Below, piece after piece: positions 10,674 through 18,631 of a DNA stretch of 64,000 nt; position 1 is the first letter of the stretch; each line of letters starts with the position of its first letter. This DNA comes from Microbulbifer harenosus (lineage in GTDB: Bacteria; Pseudomonadota; Gammaproteobacteria; Pseudomonadales; Cellvibrionaceae). Position numbers and translations under genes: made by a program. The stretch covers positions 45,013-109,012 of the forward strand of contig NZ_VANI01000008.1 in the NCBI RefSeq assembly GCF_005771435.1. The letters run 5' to 3'. A model generated the notes under the pieces. The model ran no database searches. It saw nothing but the letters and a program-made list of their open reading frames with translations, and was not told where the DNA came from.

Positions 10674-11996
10674 TTAACCCGAAGGAATCGTCAACGTCTG
10701 CCCCACACGAATCATAGAGGTCTCCATGCCATTGGCCTTCTTCAGATCCCCTACCGAAATGTTGTAGCGGGCCGCGATGCCGGACAGGGTATCACCCCGG
10801 GCGATAGTGTGCTTGCGGTCGGTGCGACTGCCATTGGACGCGAGCCAGCTTCCCGCCGGCGGGCGCGACCTGAAATGGGCCACGATGCCCTCGCCGAGCT
10901 TTTCCGCCATGCGCTTCTGGAACGACGGATCGCGCAGACGCCGCGCCTCGTCCGGGTTGGTGATAAAACCGGTTTCCACCAGGATCGACGGCACATCCGG
11001 GTTGCGCAGTACCGAGAAGTTCGCCTGCTCCACCTTCTTCTTGTGCAGATGGGTAAAACTGCCAATGGAGCTCAACACACTGCTGCCAATATCCAGGCTC
11101 GAGTTCATCGTCGCAGTCATCGCCAGGTCCAGCAGCACACCGGCCAGGGTATCGTCCTTGTCGCTGAGACTCAGGCTGCCGGCACCGCCAATCAGATCCG
11201 ACTCGTTTTCCCGCTGCGCCAAAAAGCGCGCTGTCTCACTGGTGGCGCCGCGGGAGGAAACCACATACACCCCGGCGCCGCGGGCTTCCTTGCGGGTAAA
11301 AGCATCGGCGTGAATGGACACAAACAGGTCCGCCTTCAGCTGACGCCCCTTTTTCACCCGGTCGCGCAGGGGAATGTAGTAGTCGCCGGTGCGCACCAGC
11401 TTTGCGGTGAAACCCGGTTCGCGCCCAATGACCCTGTGCAGTTCGCGGGAAATCGCCAGCACCACGTCTTTTTCCCGCACCCCGCCGGGGCCGAGCGCGC
11501 CCGGGTCCTCGCCACCGTGGCCGGCGTCGATGGCGATCAGGATTTTCCGTTCGTCAGTCACCTGTTCGATGGTCTTTTCTTCCACCTTGTCGCGGTCGTG
11601 CAGGTCGATCACCAGGCGATCAGGCAGAGACTCGTGGCGGCGCAGGGCGAAGCTGCGGGGATTGACCGGCTGCTTGAGGTCCAGCACCACGCGCAGATCG
11701 CGCTTGTCTTTGGTGGCGTAGCGCACGCCGGAGATGGGGGTTTCCGCGAGGGGCAAATCGTCCATCGACGCGCCGAGGGTTGCGCCGCTCACGTCGATCA
11801 CCACCCGATCGGGGTTCTGCAGGGTAAACAGCTTGTGCTCCGCGGGGCCGTCCAGATCGAATACCAGACGGGTGTGGTCCGGGGCGCGCCACAGGCGCAC
11901 GCCCTCCACTTCCGCGGCAAACGACGGCAGCGCTATGAAGAGCGCCCACGCGAACAAAATGGTTGAAAGTCGCACCGGCAACCCTGCTCCGATCAT
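10674..11996 (-). CDS. amiC: N-acetylmuramoyl-L-alanine amidase (AMIN, Amidase_3, LysM)
   Basis: Periplasmic zinc amidase that cleaves septal peptidoglycan cross-wall during daughter-cell separation. The 440-residue protein has an N-terminal signal segment (about residues 5-27), an AMIN domain (about 28-140) for septal targeting, the Amidase_3 catalytic domain beginning IAIDAGHGGEDPGALG (first zinc His in AGHGG) with SIHADAF, and the catalytic Glu in SILVETGF. It ends in a LysM repeat (HTIARGDTLSGIAARYNIS). The domain order matches AmiB/AmiC of pseudomonads, so the exact symbol is uncertain. It lies between tsaE and mutL, the conserved order. Confidence 0.93.
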   Translation of the reverse strand: MIGAGLPVRLSTILFAWALFIALPSFAAEVEGVRLWRAPDHTRLVFDLDGPAEHKLFTLQNPDRVVIDVSGATLGASMDDLPLAETPISGVRYATKDKRDLRVVLDLKQPVNPRSFALRRHESLPDRLVIDLHDRDKVEEKTIEQVTDERKILIAIDAGHGGEDPGALGPGGVREKDVVLAISRELHRVIGREPGFTAKLVRTGDYYIPLRDRVKKGRQLKADLFVSIHADAFTRKEARGAGVYVVSSRGATSETARFLAQRENESDLIGGAGSLSLSDKDDTLAGVLLDLAMTATMNSSLDIGSSVLSSIGSFTHLHKKKVEQANFSVLRNPDVPSILVETGFITNPDEARRLRDPSFQKRMAEKLGEGIVAHFRSRPPAGSWLASNGSRTDRKHTIARGDTLSGIAARYNISVGDLKKANGMETSMIRVGQTLTIPSG

Positions 11997-12046
11997 TATT
12001 ATTGCCCTGTCGATTCGTTGGCCGGCCTCAATCCGTGAAGCGCGGT

Positions 12047-12544
12047 TCAGATTTTCGCGAAGTGTGCGCCGGCCAAAACCGCAGCCCCTGCGTCACTTCC
12101 CGCCATCAATTTTAGTTCGCGCCCTTCGCCCTGCAATTGCAACTCAAGCCGCAGGTCTGCCACCGGCAACACGCCAATGCCGCGCTCGGACCACTCCACC
12201 AGGCTCAGGCTGCCGGGGCCAAAGTAATCACGCACCCCCATGTACTCCAACTCCTCCGCGTCACCCAGACGATAAAGGTCGAAGTGATACACGCGGAAGT
12301 CAGCAAATTCGTAGGGTTCCACCAGAGTGTAGGTGGGGCTCTTTACCGCACCGCGGTGGCCAAACGCCCGCAACACACCGCGGCTGAAGGTGGTTTTGCC
12401 CGCGCCCAGCTGGCCGCCGAGAAAAATCACCAACCCCGCCGCCATACCGGTGTCGATACATGCCTGGCCCAGCGCCTCGCCGGCGGCAACGGTGGCCGCT
12501 TCGTCGGCCAGGTACAACGCTTTTTCCACGGGTTGCCTGCTCAT
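12047..12544 (-). CDS. tsaE: tRNA threonylcarbamoyladenosine biosynthesis ATPase TsaE
   Basis: P-loop ATPase required with TsaB, TsaC and TsaD for t6A37 modification of ANN-reading tRNAs. The start is set at ATG 12544 (MSRQPVEKALYLADE), 4 nt after the nnr stop; the longer frame upstream lies inside nnr and is not conserved. The 165-residue protein shows the Walker A loop GQLGAGKTTFSRG (about residues 41-53), the switch-like SPTYTLVEPYE and HFDLYRLGDAEELEYMG segments, and the LSLVEWSERG Walker B region. Coupled translation with nnr is likely. Confidence 0.96.
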   Translation of the reverse strand: MSRQPVEKALYLADEAATVAAGEALGQACIDTGMAAGLVIFLGGQLGAGKTTFSRGVLRAFGHRGAVKSPTYTLVEPYEFADFRVYHFDLYRLGDAEELEYMGVRDYFGPGSLSLVEWSERGIGVLPVADLRLELQLQGEGRELKLMAGSDAGAAVLAGAHFAKI

Positions 12545-12548
12545 GACA

Positions 12549-14063
12549 TCAGTCCACCAGCTCGCGGACGTGCGGCAGCAGATCCGTGGCGAGCAACCCG
12601 CGCTGGCCAGCCGCCGCGGCGCGGTTGCCCGCCTCACCGTGCAGCCACACCCCGAGGCGCGCCGCCGCCGGCAGCGCCAGGCCCTGACCGATCAACGACG
12701 CAATAATACCGGTGAGCAGGTCGCCCATGCCGCCGGACGCCATGCCCGGATTGCCGGTATTGATCACGTCCACACCGTCTGCATGGGCGATCAGGGTACC
12801 AGCGCCCTTTAATACCACCACGCCACTGAATTTTTCCTGAATCGCGCGCGCGGCGGCCACCGGATCGGCACTCACCTCCGCGGTCGGAATTCCCAGCAGT
12901 CGCGCCGCCTCGCCAATGTGCGGGGTCAACACCCAATCGTCTCGCTTGATGCCGGCGAGCACGCGGCCGCCGGCGAGAATATTCAGTGCATCCGCGTCCA
13001 GCACCAGTTTTGCTGGCGCCCGCCCGGCGCGCGCCAGCAGCTGCTCGCTCCAGGGGGAGTGGCCGAGACCGGGGCCGACGGCGATCACATCCGGCGATTC
13101 CAACAAGGGTTCCAGTTCCTGCCCGGACACCACCGGGTGCGCCATTACCTCCGGGCGGCGGCTGAGCGACGCCACTACATGCTCCGGGCGGGTGGCGAGC
13201 GAAATGAGGCCGCTGCCGGTGCGCGCCGCCGCCTCCGATGCTATCAGCGCGGCACCGCCTAAGCCGTGGTCGCCACCGACGATCAGCACATGGCCAAACT
13301 GGTTCTTGTAGCTGTCGGCGGCGCGCGCGGGCAGCCGCTCCAGACTGCCGCCGCTATAGCGGGTGAGCTGCGCCGGCACCTGCGCGTAGACCGCCGGCGC
13401 AGCACCCAGATCCTCGAAAATTACATCGCCCGCGAGCGCTGGCCCGCGCCCCAGAAACAGGCCCGCCTTGCGGCCGATAAAGGTGACTGTGGCATTCGCA
13501 CTCACCGCGTCTGCGGCAAAACCGCTGTCCGCGTTCAGGCCCGAGGGCAGGTCCACTGCCAACACCGGCGCAGGGGAGCGGTTGATATGTTCAATGGCGG
13601 CATCCAGCGGCGCGCGCAGCTCGCCACTGAATCCGGTGCCCAGCAGCGCATCCACCAGTACGGTGTTTTTCTCCACCGCCGGCAGCTCGGCGAGACTGGT
13701 TACCAGGGTTGCGCCCTCGCGCTCGGCAAAACCGTGGGCTTCCAGTGCTTCGCCTTTCAGTTTGTCGGCGGGCACCCCCACATACACGGTCACCGGAATC
13801 TGGCGCTGGGCGGCAAGCCCGGCAATGACATAGCCATCGCCACCGTTGTTGCCACCGCCGCAGAACACCTGGATCGAACTCACCTCAGGCCAGCGGTTGC
13901 GCAGCGCATCAAACGCCGCGCGACCGGCGCGCTTCATCAGCGCGATAGCGGGAATCTGCTGCTGGCTGATCACCAGTCCGTCCAACTGGCGCACGGCCTC
14001 GGCGCGGTAGAGTTTTTGCGGTTCTGTTGGGGAGGGATTCTGACTGTCCATAGTGTCCGACAT
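12549..14063 (-). CDS. nnr: Bifunctional NAD(P)HX epimerase / ADP-dependent dehydratase
   Basis: Repairs hydrated NADH and NADPH: the N-terminal YjeF domain epimerises (R)-NAD(P)HX and the C-terminal ribokinase-like domain dehydrates the S form using ADP. The 504-residue protein carries CGGGNNGGDGYVIAG (about residues 68-82) and VDLPSGLNADSG in the epimerase half. The dehydratase half has HVLIVGGDHGLGGAALIA and the C-terminal TGNPGMASGGMGDLLTG nucleotide motif. It is the first gene of the minus-strand nnr-tsaE-amiC-mutL-miaA run and is divergent from queG, the usual neighbour. Confidence 0.96.
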   Translation of the reverse strand: MSDTMDSQNPSPTEPQKLYRAEAVRQLDGLVISQQQIPAIALMKRAGRAAFDALRNRWPEVSSIQVFCGGGNNGGDGYVIAGLAAQRQIPVTVYVGVPADKLKGEALEAHGFAEREGATLVTSLAELPAVEKNTVLVDALLGTGFSGELRAPLDAAIEHINRSPAPVLAVDLPSGLNADSGFAADAVSANATVTFIGRKAGLFLGRGPALAGDVIFEDLGAAPAVYAQVPAQLTRYSGGSLERLPARAADSYKNQFGHVLIVGGDHGLGGAALIASEAAARTGSGLISLATRPEHVVASLSRRPEVMAHPVVSGQELEPLLESPDVIAVGPGLGHSPWSEQLLARAGRAPAKLVLDADALNILAGGRVLAGIKRDDWVLTPHIGEAARLLGIPTAEVSADPVAAARAIQEKFSGVVVLKGAGTLIAHADGVDVINTGNPGMASGGMGDLLTGIIASLIGQGLALPAAARLGVWLHGEAGNRAAAAGQRGLLATDLLPHVRELVD

Positions 14064-14256
14064 AAGTGGCTACTGCATTCCAGCTTTGGGGCACCTCTAA
14101 AAATCTGCTGCGCATGCGCCTGACGGCATCTGTTCGCACAATTTCTAAAGGCGGCCTGTGGTCAATTTTTAAACTGTGGCAAAATACCGGCGATTATACC
14201 GTCTCCACCCCCAAACCGCCGCACACCGCCACCGCCAATTTTGTGACCACGCCTCC

Positions 14257-15375
14257 ATGAGCAACTCCCCAGATCCACAGACCATGGCCGACCTCGCCGC
14301 GCAGATCCGCGTGTGGGGGCGCGAGCTGGGTTTTCAGCAGGTGGGGATTACCGACTGCCAGCTCGAGCAACACGGCGAGCGGCTGCAAGCGTGGCTGGAC
14401 GCGGGCTACAACGCCGATATGGAGTGGATGGGCGCACACGGTGCCAAGCGCTGGCGACCGGAGTTGCTGGAAGAAGGCACACTGCGGGTGATCAGTGTGC
14501 GCCTGGACTACCTACCCCCGGACACCCAGCCGGTGCAGGTACTGAAAGACCCGGGCAAGGCCTACGTATCCCGCTACGCCAACGGCCGCGACTACCACAA
14601 GCTGATCCGCAAACGCCTGGCGCAACTGGCGCAGCAGATCGACCGCTACTGTGACGAGCGCGGCATCGCGGCGAGCGGACGCGCGTTTACCGACAGTGCA
14701 CCGGTAATGGAGCGGGCGCTGGCGGAGAAAGCCGGGCTCGGCTGGATCGGCAAGAACTGTATGGTGATCAATAGCAGTGCCGGCAGCTGGTTTTTTCTCG
14801 GCGAGATCTACACCAACCTGCCGCTGCCGCTGGATGTGAGCGAGCAGCCGAACCAATGCGGCGAGTGCACCGCATGCCTGAAGGTGTGCCCAACCGATGC
14901 CTTCGTGGACGCGTATACACTCGACGCGCGCCGCTGCATTTCCTACCTGACCATCGAGAACAAGGGCCCGATCCCGGAGGAATTCCGTGAGCCCATGGGC
15001 AACCGGGTATTCGGCTGCGACGACTGCCAGATCATCTGCCCGTGGAACAAATTCGCCAAATCCACCGGTGAGTCCGATTTCCACCCGCGGCATGGGCTGG
15101 ATAGTGGTGCGCTGGTGGATCTGTTCAAGTGGACCGAGGAGGAATTTCTGCGGAAAACCGAGGGGTCGGCGATTCGGCGGATTGGGTTTGAGCGGTGGCA
15201 GCGGAATCTGGCGGTGGCTCTAGGAAATTCTGATCCCGCCCCGCAAACCGTTTCGGTGTTGGAGCAGGCGCTGGGCACTACTACGCCATTGGTTGCAGAG
15301 CATATTGAGTGGGCCTTGGAGCGGTTGCGTAGTGGGCGGCGTAGAAAACGGAAAATCAAACGGGCTGCATCTTGA
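14257..15375 (+). CDS. queG: Epoxyqueuosine reductase QueG
   Basis: Cobalamin- and iron-sulfur-dependent enzyme that reduces epoxyqueuosine to queuosine at the wobble base of GUN-anticodon tRNAs, the last pathway step. The start is taken at ATG 14257 (MSNSPDPQTMADLAAQIR); the frame is open 81 nt further but that part lies in the divergent promoter region. The 372-residue protein has the QueG core (GWIGKNCMVINSSAGSWFFL) and two 4Fe-4S motifs: CGECTACLKVCPTDA (about residues 204-218) and CDDCQIICPWN (about 254-264). A C-terminal basic tail (RRKRKIKR) follows. Divergent from nnr; repeats C and D follow it. Confidence 0.96.
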   Translation: MSNSPDPQTMADLAAQIRVWGRELGFQQVGITDCQLEQHGERLQAWLDAGYNADMEWMGAHGAKRWRPELLEEGTLRVISVRLDYLPPDTQPVQVLKDPGKAYVSRYANGRDYHKLIRKRLAQLAQQIDRYCDERGIAASGRAFTDSAPVMERALAEKAGLGWIGKNCMVINSSAGSWFFLGEIYTNLPLPLDVSEQPNQCGECTACLKVCPTDAFVDAYTLDARRCISYLTIENKGPIPEEFREPMGNRVFGCDDCQIICPWNKFAKSTGESDFHPRHGLDSGALVDLFKWTEEEFLRKTEGSAIRRIGFERWQRNLAVALGNSDPAPQTVSVLEQALGTTTPLVAEHIEWALERLRSGRRRKRKIKRAAS

Positions 15376-15415
15376 GTTTTTGGCCCGAAGCATTGGGAGC
15401 TTTGATTTAGGTTTG

Positions 15416-15541
15416 GTGGCGGCGAAGCGCCGGGTATCTGTTTCCAAAACCGCTGTGAATACATCCCTGTACGCTGCGTCGGCGACGTCCCTGTCGCCGA
15501 CGCTTTTGGAAACAGATCCCCGTCACTCCACCTTCAAATCG
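15416..15541 (-). repeat. Covarying three-stem palindromic repeat, copy C
   Basis: P1 is 19 bp with one mismatch (15431-15449 with 15504-15522). The P3 stem is 11 bp perfect, identical to copy A, at 15476-15486 and 15493-15503, with loop AGGGAC on the minus strand. P2 has TAC/GTA around AGGGAT (15463-15468 read on minus). The 54-nt core (15450-15503) is identical to copy A but the P1 arms differ (CTGTTTCCAAAA versus CAGTTTTTGAAA), each matched by its own complement. The GTGGCGGC flank starts at 15416. Lies 41 bp past the queG stop. Confidence 0.9.
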
Positions 15542-15608
15542 AGTTTTTCACTCCGTAAGCGTTTAGCTCCCGCGAGCTATTGGATTTGGCGTACGAAGTT
15601 CCGCGCAA

Positions 15609-15734
15609 CGATGCGAAGGTCGGGTGCCGGGTAAGGGTTTTCAGGAGCGTCGCAAACAGGGACGTTTGCGACGCAGCGTACATGGATGTACTCGCAGCGG
15701 TCCTGAAAACCCTTACCCGGTGCGCGGCCGCCAC
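15609..15734 (+). repeat. Covarying three-stem palindromic repeat, copy D
   Basis: Opposite orientation to copy C. P1 is a perfect 20 bp (15627-15646 with 15701-15720). P3 is a perfect 11 bp (GCGTCGCAAAC at 15647-15657 with 15664-15674) around AGGGAC. P2 is GTAC/GTAC (15678-15681 with 15688-15691) around ATGGAT. Compared with A and C, the P3 stem has three substituted base pairs, all compensated. Flanks are CGAAGGT (15614-15620) and CGCCAC (15729-15734). It lies between the convergent queG and orn genes. Confidence 0.9.
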
Positions 15735-15777
15735 CACCCCAGCTTCCAAGCCACCAACACAAAAAGAGGTCAAAACC

Positions 15778-16320
15778 TCAACTCATGCGAAAAAAGTGCT
15801 CGCGATAATGCTTCAGTTCATTGATCGAATCGTGAATATCATCCAGTGCCAGGTGTGAAGAGGTCTTCTTAACGCCTTCCAACACGTCAGGCCGCCAGCG
15901 CCGGGCCAGCTCCTTCACCGAGCTCACATCCAGATTCCGGTAGTGGAAGTACCGCTCCAGTAACGGCATGTACTTCACCAGAAAGCGGCGATCCTGGCCA
16001 ATGGAATTGCCGCACATGGGCGAGGCGCCCTCCGGCACCCAGTGGCTCAGGAACTCGATGGTCTCCCGCTCCGCCTCCCGCTCACTGAACGACGACTCCT
16101 TCACCCGCGCCACCAGCCCCGATCCCCCGTGCTGCTCCGTATTCCAGTCATCCATCGCCGCCAGCAGCGCATCGCTCTGGTGGATCGCCATCACCGGCCC
16201 CTCCGCCAGCACATTCAGGCGCGAATCCGTCACCACCGTGGCAATCTCGATGATGCGCTCTCTCTCGGGATCGAGACCGGTCATTTCCAGATCGATCCAG
16301 ATCAGATTATTCTGATCCAC
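15778..16320 (-). CDS. orn: Oligoribonuclease
   Basis: Essential 3'-5' exoribonuclease that finishes degradation of 2-5 nt RNAs and of pGpG from c-di-GMP turnover. The start is GTG 16320 ([20 protein letters not shown]), with AGGAGA 6 nt upstream; an ATG further upstream is poorly placed and would give a non-homologous N-terminus. The resulting 180 residues match the usual ~181. DEDDh residues are visible in WIDLEMTG, the [17 protein letters not shown] segment and [16 protein letters not shown] near the C-terminus. Divergent from rsgA, as in many gammaproteobacteria; convergent with queG. Confidence 0.97.
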   Translation of the reverse strand: MDQNNLIWIDLEMTGLDPERERIIEIATVVTDSRLNVLAEGPVMAIHQSDALLAAMDDWNTEQHGGSGLVARVKESSFSEREAERETIEFLSHWVPEGASPMCGNSIGQDRRFLVKYMPLLERYFHYRNLDVSSVKELARRWRPDVLEGVKKTSSHLALDDIHDSINELKHYREHFFRMS

Positions 16321-16487
16321 AATAGTCTCCTGTCTGGCCGCCAGACCCGGCGGCAAATGAATATGGCATGGACGAATGGGCTGGAATCTACAAGATTGGC
16401 AAGGTACCGCAATCCTACAGTGATGCAAGTTATAATCCGCCGCCCCCCCACAAACCGAGCGCCGCCCCGGCCCCTGAATCAGGATCT

Positions 16488-17519
16488 ATGAGCAAACGCA
16501 AACTCAACCGCCGCCAACGGTGGCGCATCGCCAAGATTCAGGAAGAACGGGAAGCCCGCGCGCGCAAACGCGACGCGAGCTTCGAGCACGCGGAAGAAGA
16601 GGGTGACCTGGGGCCGGAACAGACCGGTCTCATCATCGCCAACTACGGCAGCCAGGTGCTGGTGGAAGGTGAAGCCGGCAGCACACTGCGACAGCGCTGC
16701 CATGTGCGCGCAAATATCGACACGTTGGTAACCGGTGACCAGGTTGCCTGGCGCCCGGCCACCGGCGAATCCACCGGCGGCCTCGGTGTCGTCGGCGCGC
16801 GCCTGCCGCGCCATTCCGAGTTGCAGCGCCCGGACCGCTACGGCGACATGAAAACCGTTGCCGCCAACATCGACCGCATTCTCATTGTCATAGCGCCCTA
16901 CCCCGAGCCCTTCGCCAACGCCATCGACCGCTATCTGGTGGCCGCGGAGACCACCGGCATACAGCCGCTGCTGCTGCTGAACAAGATAGACCTGATCGAC
17001 GACAGCAACCGCGACAGCCTGGAACAACTGCTGGCCCCCTATCCCGGTCTCGGCTACGAGGTACTCAAGCTTTCCACCAAAACCGGCGAAGGTCTCGACG
17101 GCCTGCTCGCCACCCTCGCCCAAGGCACCAGTGTGTTCGTCGGCCAGTCGGGCGTGGGCAAATCGTCGCTGATCAACGGCCTGCTGCCCGGTACCGACGC
17201 GCGCACCGGCGCGCTGTCGGAAGCCACCGGCAAAGGGACCCACACCACCACCGCCGCGGAACTGTTTCACCTGCCCAGTGGCGGCGATCTGATAGACTCC
17301 CCCGGCATCCGCGAATTCGGTATCTGGCACATGAGCGAACAGGAACTGCTGGAAGGCTTCGTGGAATTCCGCCCGTTTATCGGCCACTGCCGCTTCCGCG
17401 ACTGTAACCACCAGGGCGAACCCGGCTGTGCCATCAAAAACGCCCTCAAGCGCGGCGACATCAGCCAGCGGCGCATGGACAGCTACCAGCATCTGCGCAA
17501 CAGCCTGGAAAATGAATAG
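16488..17519 (+). CDS. rsgA: Ribosome small-subunit biogenesis GTPase RsgA
   Basis: Circularly permuted GTPase that checks late 30S maturation. The start is ATG 16488 (MSKRKLNRRQRWRIAKIQEE), with AGGA just upstream; the frame is open 120 nt earlier into the orn promoter. The 343-residue protein has a basic N-terminal tail, an OB fold (about residues 40-120), the permuted G domain with G4 NKID before G1 QSGVGKSSLING (about 213-224) and G3 DSPGIREF, and a C-terminal zinc finger with CRFRDCNHQGEPGCA. Followed 27 bp later by the sulfurtransferase gene, probably one operon. Confidence 0.97.
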   Translation: MSKRKLNRRQRWRIAKIQEEREARARKRDASFEHAEEEGDLGPEQTGLIIANYGSQVLVEGEAGSTLRQRCHVRANIDTLVTGDQVAWRPATGESTGGLGVVGARLPRHSELQRPDRYGDMKTVAANIDRILIVIAPYPEPFANAIDRYLVAAETTGIQPLLLLNKIDLIDDSNRDSLEQLLAPYPGLGYEVLKLSTKTGEGLDGLLATLAQGTSVFVGQSGVGKSSLINGLLPGTDARTGALSEATGKGTHTTTAAELFHLPSGGDLIDSPGIREFGIWHMSEQELLEGFVEFRPFIGHCRFRDCNHQGEPGCAIKNALKRGDISQRRMDSYQHLRNSLENE

Positions 17520-17546
17520 CAGGCCCACACAGATTAGGAAACGTCA

Positions 17547-18353
17547 GTGAGTCAAATCCCCCTGATCCTCGAACCGGAGCAACTCGCCCCACTGCTGGAA
17601 CACGAAGAAATCCGCGTGGTTGACCTCAGCTCCCCGGCCAACTATTTCGCCGGCCACATCCCCGGCGCCATCGGCCTGCCCTTCCAGGCGCTGCTCGCCG
17701 GCACCCCACCGGCACCCGGAAAACTGCCTTCAATTGAGCGCCTCACCGAAGTCATGCAGGCCATCGGCCTCACCCCCGACACCCACATCGTCGCCTGCGA
17801 CGATGAAGGCGGCGGCTGGGCCGGACGCCTGCTGTGGACCCTCGACGTCATCGGCCACAAGAAATACAGCTACTTGAATGGCGGCATGATCGCGTGGAAA
17901 AACGCCGGCATGCCGCTCACCAGCGAAGACACCGTCGTTGCCCCCAGCGATATCCACATCCAGATCGCCGACGACGCACCGATGATCGACGCGGAACAAA
18001 TCCAGCAGCGCCTGGGTCAAAACGACCTGCAGATCTGGGACGCCCGCTCACCCGCGGAATACACCGGCGCACGCCTCGTCGCCATGCGCGGCGGCCACAT
18101 CCCCGGCGCCATCAACTGCGAGTGGACCCAGCTCATGGATCCGCAACGCGACCTGCGCATCCGCGCCGATGCCAGAGAATTCCTCGCCGCGCTCGGCATT
18201 GACGGCGAAACAGAAATCGCCACCCACTGCCAGAGCCACCACCGCTCGGCGTTTACCTGGCTGGTGGGGAAATCTCTGGGATTTCCCATCAAAGCCTATC
18301 CGGGATCGTGGAGTGAATGGGGCAACCTGCCGGATACGCCGATCGAAAACTAG
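17547..18353 (+). CDS. Tandem-rhodanese sulfurtransferase
   Basis: Two rhodanese domains (about residues 1-125 and 140-268). The N-terminal domain is degenerate at the active-site position (VACDDEGGGWAGR), while the C-terminal domain keeps a catalytic Cys in THCQSHHRSAF, giving the six-residue loop expected of sulfurtransferases. It should move sulfane sulfur from a donor such as thiosulfate or 3-mercaptopyruvate to an acceptor; the physiological pair cannot be read from sequence. The start is GTG 17547 with TTAGGAA upstream. A gene in this place between rsgA and psd is usual in pseudomonads. The C-terminus ends 278 bp before psd, in a gap holding a dRS3-like palindrome and repeat E. Confidence 0.9.
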   Translation: MSQIPLILEPEQLAPLLEHEEIRVVDLSSPANYFAGHIPGAIGLPFQALLAGTPPAPGKLPSIERLTEVMQAIGLTPDTHIVACDDEGGGWAGRLLWTLDVIGHKKYSYLNGGMIAWKNAGMPLTSEDTVVAPSDIHIQIADDAPMIDAEQIQQRLGQNDLQIWDARSPAEYTGARLVAMRGGHIPGAINCEWTQLMDPQRDLRIRADAREFLAALGIDGETEIATHCQSHHRSAFTWLVGKSLGFPIKAYPGSWSEWGNLPDTPIEN

Positions 18354-18375
18354 ACTCAGTGCTGTCGACTTCTGG

Positions 18376-18395
18376 ATTCCCGCCTGCGCGGGAAT
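18376..18395. repeat. dRS3-like 20-bp palindrome
   Basis: ATTCCC-N8-GGGAAT, with the N8 also pairing in part (8-bp stem ATTCCCGC/GCGGGAAT, 4-nt loop). It is preceded by TTCTGG, the context of a very widespread proteobacterial palindrome and of Neisseria dRS3 repeats. Position, 23 nt past the sulfurtransferase stop, would also suit a 3'-end hairpin. Confidence 0.75.
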
Positions 18396-18440
18396 GAAGA
18401 TGAATTGAGTTAGCACGCTTTCTAACGAAGTAAATTCCTT

Positions 18441-18566
18441 CGACTCGAAGGACAGGTGGCGGGGATTCGTTTTCGAAAGCGTCGGCAACAGGGATGTTGC
18501 CGACGCAGCGTACAGGGATGTATTCACAGCGGTTTCGAAAACGAATACCCGGTGCCTGACCGCCAC
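18441..18566 (+). repeat. Covarying three-stem palindromic repeat, copy E
   Basis: P1 is 19 bp with one mismatch (18460-18478 with 18533-18551). P3 is 11 bp perfect (GCGTCGGCAAC at 18479-18489 with 18496-18506) around AGGGAT; versus A and C one G-C pair has become A-T. P2 is TAC/GTA around AGGGAT (18514-18519). The P2 region reads GTACAGGGATGT, an exact match to the CsrA SELEX consensus RUACARGGAUGU. The orientation is co-directional with the sulfurtransferase and psd genes, so it is likely transcribed in this sense. A further 7-bp hairpin (18436-18452) abuts its left edge. Confidence 0.9.
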
Positions 18567-18631
18567 TCAAGGTTGCCAAAGCTCTACACGGATCTGGCAC
18601 CGAACCAAAACCAACGGGACCAAAGAACTAC

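Noticed and set aside
12047..12637. Longer 196-residue TsaE start
   Set aside because: The first 31 codons lie inside the nnr gene and have no family similarity; ATG 12544 gives the normal length.
15293..15858. Several 60-115 codon frames between queG and orn
   Set aside because: All cross repeats C and D or run antisense to orn; no ribosome site or homology is visible.
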